In this document: one piece after another, positions 33,364-39,818 of the stretch
Numbering within the stretch: position 1 is the stretch's first letter
Layout of the letters: each line of letters begins with the position of its first letter
Virus record (IMG/VR): IMGVR_UViG_3300031625_000562
Coordinates: 1 to 39,818 of that record
DNA from: a virus
Reading direction: 5' to 3' (one strand)
DNA: 39,818 nucleotides
Notes under the pieces: model-generated
Database searches by the model: none
What the model was told of the DNA's origin: nothing
What the model saw: the letters and a program-made list of their open reading frames with translations, nothing else
Translations under genes and position numbers: made by a program

Positions 33364-33870
33364 ATGATTGAATATAAGAAAGTTTTAGCTCCTGTAGATA
33401 CTACAACTACAACTTCTCTGGAAATAGCTAATAATACATCCAGAACATTTTCTAGAAGTTTAGAAGGAGCAGATAATATTTATGTAGACTTCTCCTCTAT
33501 TATTTCACCCGAGGGAGATTTTAAAAGGCTATCCGGTATCAACGTTTTAATAAACTCTATCAGAAATTTATTAATGACACCTATTGGGACATATCCATTT
33601 AATCCGTTATATGGATCAAATTTATATAAGAAGATATTTGATCTGGCCGATAATGATACTGAAGATGAAATTATAGCAGAAGTAGTAGACAGGATTAGAG
33701 AATGGGATGATAGACTTGAAATAACTGATGTTGATACTGGATTCTTTTCTAATAGGAAAGGATTTCGATTATCTATAACTATCCAAACAGGAGAAGAGAC
33801 TGCCTCTACATCTCTTGACTTTATAGAATCGTATACAGACTTATTTACAGACTTACACGGAGAAGCATAA
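33364..33870 (+). CDS. Baseplate wedge protein, T4 gp25/P2 W-like (lysozyme-like fold family)
   Basis: The diagnostic region is DFKRLSGINVLINSIRNLLMTPIGTYPFNPLYGSNLYKKIFDLAD followed by VVDRIREWDDRLEI, as in gp25, which joins sheath to baseplate and forms the wedge core. At 168 residues it is longer than T4 gp25 (132), with an extra Thr-rich N-terminus. It ends at ATGA, overlapping the next start. Confidence 0.88.
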   Translation: MIEYKKVLAPVDTTTTTSLEIANNTSRTFSRSLEGADNIYVDFSSIISPEGDFKRLSGINVLINSIRNLLMTPIGTYPFNPLYGSNLYKKIFDLADNDTEDEIIAEVVDRIREWDDRLEITDVDTGFFSNRKGFRLSITIQTGEETASTSLDFIESYTDLFTDLHGEA

Positions 33871-34520
33871 TGCAAAATTGGTTAAGGCTTCAACACTATC
33901 CCGCTGATTATTTAAATCTCGTATACAGGTATTATGCAGCTCATGGTGTTTCCTATATTTGTAACTATTATCACTTGGATCTCCCTAGCAGCACGGCAGA
34001 TCTCGAAGTGTTAGATTCAGGAGCATATGAAGTATTGGGAGAATTATCTGGATATTGTTGGGAGAAGATTACACTACTACCTATCTATAACACAGAACAG
34101 ATTCAGCCAGTATTTGAAGCAGATGAACGAGGATTTGGTAAATTCAATCAATCATCAAGTCTTAACTTTCCTACTCTATATAACATTCAGCCTACTGCTA
34201 CTGATTTCATTCAATTTGTAGAACCAAAATTAAACGAGAGCGATGCTCCTTCAATTGATAGTCCTTTATATAGAGTGGTAAATTTTGAGAAGGCAACTAA
34301 TTCATTTTTCTCTTTCTGGAAATTAAGTTTACAAGTTAGTGAATTTACACTAACAAAATTAGAAAAACAACTTAGAGCAATTTTTTCATTTGTCGATTAT
34401 GAAAAACAAATATATGATATTGACACTGCAACATTAATATATAGATTGTTAGATAAAAATCAAACATCTAAGGTTAAAGACTATTATAATGAACGAATTG
34501 GATTCTATTTTAACTCATGA
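33870..34520 (+). CDS. Probable baseplate wedge component, family uncertain (216 aa)
   Basis: Between gp25-like and gp6-like genes, coupled to gp25 by a one-base overlap. The first half is aromatic-rich (MQNWLRLQHYPADYLNLVYRYYAAHG) and the second is helical (FFSFWKLSLQVSEFTLTKLE). It could be a gp53-like or other wedge subunit by position; I do not recognise its sequence. Confidence 0.55.
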   Translation: MQNWLRLQHYPADYLNLVYRYYAAHGVSYICNYYHLDLPSSTADLEVLDSGAYEVLGELSGYCWEKITLLPIYNTEQIQPVFEADERGFGKFNQSSSLNFPTLYNIQPTATDFIQFVEPKLNESDAPSIDSPLYRVVNFEKATNSFFSFWKLSLQVSEFTLTKLEKQLRAIFSFVDYEKQIYDIDTATLIYRLLDKNQTSKVKDYYNERIGFYFNS

Positions 34521-34636
34521 CTAATTGTTCATATATCGCAAAAGATATTAATACTAATAAACAAAGAAGAATGGATTATTCTATAATATTTAATGGAAAA
34601 TCTTCCCCTAAGATAAAGCTAGAATATGGTTATTAA
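34517..34636 (+). CDS. Small unknown protein (39 aa), translationally coupled
   Basis: ATG at 34517 overlaps the stop of the 216-aa gene as ATGA, and the frame reads MTNCSYIAKDINTNKQRRMD to TAA 34636. It is lysine/arginine/tyrosine-rich with a beta-like end (SIIFNGKSSPKIKLEYGY). Without it the stretch before the gp6-like gene would be empty. Function unknown. Confidence 0.5.
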   Translation: MTNCSYIAKDINTNKQRRMDYSIIFNGKSSPKIKLEYGY

Positions 34637-34651
34637 TCATAAAACTAATCT

Positions 34652-34661
34652 GAGAACAAAT
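34652..34661 (+). promoter_or_regulatory. GAACAAA motif copy 7
   Basis: Reads GAGAACAAAT, seven bases before ATG 34669, again with no ribosome binding site in between. Confidence 0.4.
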
Positions 34662-34668
34662 ATTTAAA

Positions 34669-37470
34669 ATGGCCCTATTTAAAGATAACGATATAAAGAT
34701 CTTCAGTTCTAGAGAAGAGATAAGGAATCAGCTTGTAGAGGAGGCTAAAAACTATTTAGAACTATCTAATGTTGACCTGACTAATACTAGTTTTATGTCA
34801 TACATTATAAATATACTATCCATTCTGTCCGCCAATCAAATGTTTTATAGTTCTACGTTATATAGAGAATTCTTTTTAACTCAAGCTCAAATACAAGAGT
34901 CAGTATATAACTTATCGAAATGGATAGGATATACCATACCCCAAGCCACTCCTTCAAATATCAATGTATTATTTACACTACCTTTGCAATTTAATGATCC
35001 CCACGTAAACTTAGTTTTCCCAACTGATTTTCAAGTACGAGCTGGAGATGTAGCATTCACATTAGACACCAGCTTTGTTTTAAATGGAACTTTAGTATCT
35101 GGGACAGAAGAAGATCTTCGTGCCCAAATAGCAAGTATGATCGCTAATGGAGTTCAAACTGAAATATTAAATAACCGAATTGTATCTGTACGAAATGCAA
35201 CTACTGGTTTCTTATATCCAGTAGAAATAAATATTGGTGACGGAGTAGATACTGCATCAGCATCATTCGTTTTACCATTTAGTCAAATAGTTAAAGAATA
35301 TAGATCATTTACAATTCCTGACGATTTGGAATTTTATCAATTCTTTACAAAACGCTTAACTAATCTTGATGGTCAAGTTAGTGAGTTAACTATTTATGTA
35401 ATTCCTCCAGAAATAGACATGACAGATGTATCAACTGTTACAGACATAGAATCTAAATTAACGGAAGATCAAAAAACTGAATACCTATGGACTGAAGCAA
35501 TTTCTGGGCTATATACTTTAAACCAAGGAGATAAATCATTCATAAGCACAAACTTTGATGGTGAATCCGAAATACTCTTTGGAAATGGAATTATTGGTGA
35601 ACAACCAACTAGAGCTTCAACAATTGCAATAATTGTATCATTAACTAAAGGCGAAAAAGGAAATGTAATTCCTGCTTCAATTACTTCATCAGATAGTCTA
35701 TTCTATGAAAATGATAATAATAGAGTCCAACGGGTAAAACTGACCACAGTAAATACTGAACCTGCTACTGGAGGAAAAGATACTCCATCCTTATCAGAAA
35801 TTAAAAGTGCAGCAATAACCAATCTCACCAGCAAAGGTAGACTCGTATCAGAGTTTGACTATGACGATTTTAATATTATTGCTCCTAATGTACCTATTAA
35901 AAAAACGAAACCTATTCTAAAACGAAGCGATTTAAAAACAAACGAAATTTCGGTATTTTCTGAGCTCATATATAACAATCCAGAAAACGCAAATGGGGCG
36001 GCTGAAATCGTACCAACTAGAAATCTCCCCTATGTGTTTGATAGTACAAGTTTCTTTGTCCCTAGGGGTGCTACAATTCCTAATCATGATGATTTTGAAT
36101 CAGCATTCAATATGATTATTGATTTAACATCGCTACAAGCTAGTTATGAATATATCTTAAGAGAAGTTACAATTACTTCTGCTTTAGAAAGTAGTGATCC
36201 GACATATAATCCTCTTGTATTTTTAAATATTCCTTCAGTCAAATTTACATCAACTGTTGATCCAAATGATACTAATATTATCAATATAGATATCTATACA
36301 AATGCAAACCATACGCCCACAACTAATGTTACTCAATTCAGAGCAAATCTAATTACTACATTTGATAATGCAAAGTATTCAATGACAACTGAATTAGATA
36401 CTGAAGATGTTACAAAGGTTAATGGATTTAGTTATCAATTCTTTGACTTCTTAAACTTTCCTAGAAACTCTGTTCAATTCAAAGTATTAGTGGAAGGACT
36501 TATTCCGTACAGCCAGATTACAATGGAAGATAAAATCGCATTAGGAATTGAAAGCGATACATCTCAACCATCAAAATGGATTACATTAACTACTCATACT
36601 GCAGATGTAATCATTAGAAAAGATTTAAGTGATTTCATGTTTAGTTCAATAACGGAGACTGATGGAGTAACAACAGTACATAACGTTCCAACTATACTCT
36701 CATCTTATATAACTCAAGAAAATTTCAATGTAGATAATTTTGAATTGGCTGTATTTCAGAAACTTATTGGTAATCTAAAAATTAACTCAATTCGAATGTT
36801 AACAGATTTTCTCAATATTAAGTTTGCAGATACAATTGGCAAGTTGACTAACATGAAATATAATGCCATTGCATCAACAAAGATAATATCCAGAAGTTTA
36901 ACTGAAGTTCCTAATACTCCAGTAATAAATGATACATATATTGTAAATGGAACAGAAGGAATTGATATATTCAGTCAAGACTGGAATACACATAAAAATG
37001 AACTGGCACAATGGAACGGTAACAGTTGGATATTTATAAAACCATCATTCGATGAGTTTATTCAAATAGTTAATCCATTAAATACAAGTGATCCAGATCA
37101 AAACAAAAAATTACAATGGACAGGAATAAGTTGGGTTGAACCAATATTTGATATTCCGTTTAATGTATCTTTAAAAATTAACAAAGATCCTGATATAGCA
37201 ATATCTTCTTCAGCATTAGAAGCTAACATAAAAACAGCATTACTAGATAATTTTGCATCAAAATTTGGTATGGATGTTGATATTGATAGATCGGAAATTG
37301 TAAAAGTTGCTAGAGGGGTATTAGGTGTTCGATTTGTAGAAATTATTGGCCCAGAAATAGATATTAGATTCAACTATAAAATAGATGATCTTGTGTTTGC
37401 TGATCTATTAGATTATACACCTCAATTAGTAGCATTCACATCAGATTCAATATCCATTACCATTATATAA
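34669..37470 (+). CDS. Baseplate wedge protein, T4 gp6/P2 J-like (933 aa)
   Basis: gp6/J proteins form the ring around the hub in contractile tails. ANQMFYSSTLYREFFLTQAQIQESVYNLSKWIGY near residue 55 is the family start region. GESEILFGNGIIGEQPT near 305 and VQRVKLTTVNTEPATGGKDTPSLSEIK (in two parts) near 355 are J/gp6 conserved segments, and LVSEFDYDDFNIIAP follows. The C-terminal part adds a W-N-G-x-S-W segment (AQWNGNSWIF, LQWTGISWVEP, about 780-820). At 933 aa it is larger than T4 gp6 (660). Confidence 0.85.
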   Translation: MALFKDNDIKIFSSREEIRNQLVEEAKNYLELSNVDLTNTSFMSYIINILSILSANQMFYSSTLYREFFLTQAQIQESVYNLSKWIGYTIPQATPSNINVLFTLPLQFNDPHVNLVFPTDFQVRAGDVAFTLDTSFVLNGTLVSGTEEDLRAQIASMIANGVQTEILNNRIVSVRNATTGFLYPVEINIGDGVDTASASFVLPFSQIVKEYRSFTIPDDLEFYQFFTKRLTNLDGQVSELTIYVIPPEIDMTDVSTVTDIESKLTEDQKTEYLWTEAISGLYTLNQGDKSFISTNFDGESEILFGNGIIGEQPTRASTIAIIVSLTKGEKGNVIPASITSSDSLFYENDNNRVQRVKLTTVNTEPATGGKDTPSLSEIKSAAITNLTSKGRLVSEFDYDDFNIIAPNVPIKKTKPILKRSDLKTNEISVFSELIYNNPENANGAAEIVPTRNLPYVFDSTSFFVPRGATIPNHDDFESAFNMIIDLTSLQASYEYILREVTITSALESSDPTYNPLVFLNIPSVKFTSTVDPNDTNIINIDIYTNANHTPTTNVTQFRANLITTFDNAKYSMTTELDTEDVTKVNGFSYQFFDFLNFPRNSVQFKVLVEGLIPYSQITMEDKIALGIESDTSQPSKWITLTTHTADVIIRKDLSDFMFSSITETDGVTTVHNVPTILSSYITQENFNVDNFELAVFQKLIGNLKINSIRMLTDFLNIKFADTIGKLTNMKYNAIASTKIISRSLTEVPNTPVINDTYIVNGTEGIDIFSQDWNTHKNELAQWNGNSWIFIKPSFDEFIQIVNPLNTSDPDQNKKLQWTGISWVEPIFDIPFNVSLKINKDPDIAISSSALEANIKTALLDNFASKFGMDVDIDRSEIVKVARGVLGVRFVEIIGPEIDIRFNYKIDDLVFADLLDYTPQLVAFTSDSISITII

Positions 37471-37476
37471 TAAACC

Positions 37477-38625
37477 ATGCCTAACATATCCTACATTCGA
37501 AAATTAGATGCACCTAACAACACTTCTAAGGACGATATAATTGCTATACTTGATGCAGCTAAACTTCATAGATTAATTTTAAAGAAAGTAGCTAATGAGC
37601 TTCAATTCTTGATTCAGGAATGCTACTATCCACGTGTTGCGGATATACACAAAGAACTTCTACATGTAACTAAATCTAATGAAGCTGATCTATTAGCATA
37701 TTCTAAAGCTAAATACAGAAATCCAAAATGGAAGAAAGTAGATCCTAAACTTCTGCATGATGCTCAAACTGTTTTACTTGTATTAATTTGTCAAGACTTT
37801 ACAATCAAAAAAGATTCCGCCGCTGGTCTAGCTACATTAAATCTTTTAGCATTAAGATTCTATACTAATACAATGTATAAGTTTATAAAATACTGTAACC
37901 CAGATTATTTTAGAGCAGCCATTAGTAGGTTATCACATAATCATTTATTTACGACCAAAAAAACAATTGGGGAAGCCGTATTATATTTATCGGGTCAAGT
38001 CTATAAGAAGTTCCAAAAGGGTCTATCTAATGATGATCCTGTAGAAATTATTGATATGATATATGTACTACGTGGAAGAATTAACCAATCAGTTAGGAGC
38101 TTCGCTAATAAGTATTATGACATTGCGAAAGATGGCGGAGCATCAAGATTAACAAAAGAAGATCTTCCAGAAGAACAAACCACAGATAAAAAATTAAGAA
38201 TAGAAGCTGGAAGAATTGCTAAAGAAATTACTATCTATAGAGCCGTAGATACTAGTGCCATTAAATTATCTCAGCAAATTACCAAATTTAATAGACGGTT
38301 AGCTAAAGAATATTCAAATACTTTAACTAATACTAAATACACGGAGAATCTAGAATTACTAATATTCTTGTTATTACGAGAAACTCCTAGTGTACATATG
38401 CCACAAAATGACTATGCAAAAATAGTCAAAAAACTAATGGCAATAAAGAAAAGTACAAAACCTGTGTACTTTAAAAAGGTCCTAATTCAAGTACATAATC
38501 AACTTAACCAAGATTTAGGTTATGTTGAAAAATTCGATAAACTCTCTTCTCAATCGAAGCATATTTCAAGGAGCTATTTAGCATATTATATTGCTATGCT
38601 TGTTTATAATCATTTCAGCAATTAA
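37477..38625 (+). CDS. Unknown, mostly helical protein, probably structural (382 aa)
   Basis: The gene starts six bases after the gp6-like gene, in the same unit. The protein is basic and helical throughout (LHRLILKKVANELQFLIQEC, IGEAVLYLSGQVYKKFQKG, KYTENLELLIFLLLRET), with no recognised domain. Its stop overlaps by four bases that of the convergent gene on the minus strand; no terminator separates them. Confidence 0.65.
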   Translation: MPNISYIRKLDAPNNTSKDDIIAILDAAKLHRLILKKVANELQFLIQECYYPRVADIHKELLHVTKSNEADLLAYSKAKYRNPKWKKVDPKLLHDAQTVLLVLICQDFTIKKDSAAGLATLNLLALRFYTNTMYKFIKYCNPDYFRAAISRLSHNHLFTTKKTIGEAVLYLSGQVYKKFQKGLSNDDPVEIIDMIYVLRGRINQSVRSFANKYYDIAKDGGASRLTKEDLPEEQTTDKKLRIEAGRIAKEITIYRAVDTSAIKLSQQITKFNRRLAKEYSNTLTNTKYTENLELLIFLLLRETPSVHMPQNDYAKIVKKLMAIKKSTKPVYFKKVLIQVHNQLNQDLGYVEKFDKLSSQSKHISRSYLAYYIAMLVYNHFSN

Positions 38626-39818
38626 GTAGTATTAAACAAGCCAGGATTTGAATTAACAAGCCCATTACCTCGGGCAATTTGTGCCGGCGTCACTCTGGCA
38701 GATGTATCATTTCTAGTACCAGTACTACTTACTCTGGATATTGAGCTCGGTTTAGTAGCCAACACAATACTAGCCTCATCATCAAGAGCAGAATCAATGT
38801 GGAATTGTTTATCAGGATAATCATCCCCACCATAATTTATCCAATGAGGAGGACTCTCTTGTGCACCGTCTGACCACCCCTTACATGCCCCAAATTCATT
38901 TAAGTAATCTAATACCGTAGGGGTATCTGTTTTTATACCATGTGCAGCTTTAGTAACATTAACCATCGTGTCATATAAACTACCAATTTCAACTGTAACA
39001 TCTACAATACCGGGACGTTGATTATATGCAATATGATTATCGTCTCCACCCTTTGTAACTGTTACAGTTTTTATGTACGCTGCCTTCAAATTAAATAATC
39101 CAGCGATTCTGGCACCACACAACCAAGGCCAGAAGAATGTATGCCCATCAACACTCCTTGGTGTAACGAACATCATAAGGGTAGCTAATGGGGCAGTTAT
39201 ATATTTGTGTGTCATATCGCTATCGTTAGGATACGGATTATATAATCTGATCTGTGCTCTATATGATGGAGACCACCCTGAAGATTTCCAAATATGGGGA
39301 AAGTCTAATTTATGACCCATAAGTACCCCTGACACAGCATTACCAATTGTTTTGGCTTGACCCGAAACTCCACTATTTTTTAATCTTGAATCTAAAGACT
39401 CTCCCCATCCTGTTAAAGTTCCTGACAGGGCATCTGGTAATAGTTCTGAAAGTGTCTTCAATCCTTGTCCTGCTGTTTCTGTTCCTGTTGCAAATGTAAA
39501 CTCTCTAACTGCTTTAGATGCAGCATCTGTACTACTAGCAAACATACTTTCTTCATAATCATTACTATATGATTCAGTAGGAGGATTGTTATTTAATGTT
39601 GCATATTTAAGTGTATTCTGTGATGTTCCATTGCCTTTCAATATTATGTTATATGTATCTTTAAGATGCTGTCTAAATGAAGGTTTAACAGGAGTTCCAC
39701 CATCCATTGCAGCAGTAAGTCTGTAAAATTCTGATCCAGAATGTGATAATCTAGGAGTTTTTGGACTAAGTTCTAATATAGGAAGAGTGTCTATAATCGC
39801 ATCATCAGGAGTTGGTCC
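38622..39818 (-). CDS. Baseplate/tail-tube junction protein (T4 gp48/54-like), 5' end beyond the window
   Basis: The frame is open from the right edge (GPTPDDAIIDTLPILELSPK...) with no start, so the gene is truncated. Its first in-window Met is at 39707. The core WSPSYRAQIRLYNPYPNDSD, then ITAPLATLMMFVTPRSVDGHTFFWPWLCG, ARIAGLFNLKAAYIKTVTVTKGG and PGIVDVTVEIGSLYD, has the pattern of tail-tube initiators gp48 and gp54: P-x-PL-x-L...P, then G-hydrophobic-I-x-x-I-x-x-x-K-GG. A Ser/Thr-rich disordered C-terminus follows. It is transcribed opposite to the wedge genes. Confidence 0.6.
   Translation of the reverse strand, partial: GPTPDDAIIDTLPILELSPKTPRLSHSGSEFYRLTAAMDGGTPVKPSFRQHLKDTYNIILKGNGTSQNTLKYATLNNNPPTESYSNDYEESMFASSTDAASKAVREFTFATGTETAGQGLKTLSELLPDALSGTLTGWGESLDSRLKNSGVSGQAKTIGNAVSGVLMGHKLDFPHIWKSSGWSPSYRAQIRLYNPYPNDSDMTHKYITAPLATLMMFVTPRSVDGHTFFWPWLCGARIAGLFNLKAAYIKTVTVTKGGDDNHIAYNQRPGIVDVTVEIGSLYDTMVNVTKAAHGIKTDTPTVLDYLNEFGACKGWSDGAQESPPHWINYGGDDYPDKQFHIDSALDDEASIVLATKPSSISRVSSTGTRNDTSARVTPAQIARGNGLVNSNPGLFNTT

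Noticed and set aside
33480-33875. 131-codon minus-strand frame opposite the gp25-like gene
   Set aside because: The plus strand has the gp25 family motifs; the antisense frame has no ribosome binding site and low-complexity Ser/Ile content.
1-39818. CRISPR arrays, insertion sequences and integrase attachment sites
   Set aside because: No regularly spaced repeats, transposase or integrase motifs, or tRNA-end duplications were seen in the window.

Overview
This window looks like part of a large, AT-rich genome of a double-stranded DNA phage with a contractile (T4-type) tail. The evidence is a tail sheath, a tail tube, T4 gp25-like and gp6-like baseplate wedge proteins, a gp26-like hub/chaperone protein, a gp48/54-like protein, N-termini resembling the T4 capsid-targeting signal, three clustered tRNA genes and a one-piece tmRNA. 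The tmRNA 5' half reads much like that of gammaproteobacteria, so a gammaproteobacterial host is a reasonable guess but no more than that.

Layout. (1) 1-1.7 kb, minus strand: a partial gene, the tmRNA (297-709), two small unknown genes, and tRNA-Ala(UGC), tRNA-Gly(UCC) and tRNA-Leu(UAG). (2) 2-4 kb, minus: a small membrane protein, a HAD-type phosphatase, a LigD-type (archaeo-eukaryotic primase superfamily) polymerase and an unknown protein. The last three begin with a short sequence like the T4 capsid-targeting signal ending in [IL]-x-E, which suggests they are packaged in the head. (3) 4-17.7 kb, minus: a tightly coupled run of about 15 carbohydrate genes. It holds a D-2-hydroxyacid dehydrogenase, two CMP-sugar synthetase-like cytidylyltransferases, an SDR, three cupins, two methyltransferases, a GDP-mannose 4,6-dehydratase, a PLP sugar aminotransferase and four glycosyltransferases, one of them a giant multidomain protein. 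Most junctions are ATGA stop/start overlaps. Together they could build a GDP-amino-deoxyhexose, activate a CMP-linked acidic sugar, and transfer them to the virion or to host glycans. (4) 17.7-23.7 kb: two orphan minus-strand genes of visibly higher G+C, a plus-strand unknown, and a minus-strand operon of a metallopeptidase/VWA protein, a MoxR AAA+ ATPase and an unknown protein. (5) 23.9-39.8 kb, mostly plus: virion genes. These are putative tail-fibre/baseplate proteins, two more head-targeted small proteins, sheath, tube, gp26-like (with a likely frameshifted extension), gp25-like, gp6-like and unknown structural genes, then a minus-strand gp48/54-like gene that runs off the right edge.

Regulation seen in the sequence: strong hairpin terminators at convergent junctions and after the tail tube gene; a recurrent GAACAAA motif before seven plus-strand structural genes; and an AT-rich ATATATA(T)ARAAT element before several transcription units that may be a late-type promoter. 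Two structural-region genes appear to need a ribosomal frameshift (or carry a real indel): the gp26-like gene (+1 or -2, at a T6 run) and a head-targeted small protein (-1, at an A5 run).
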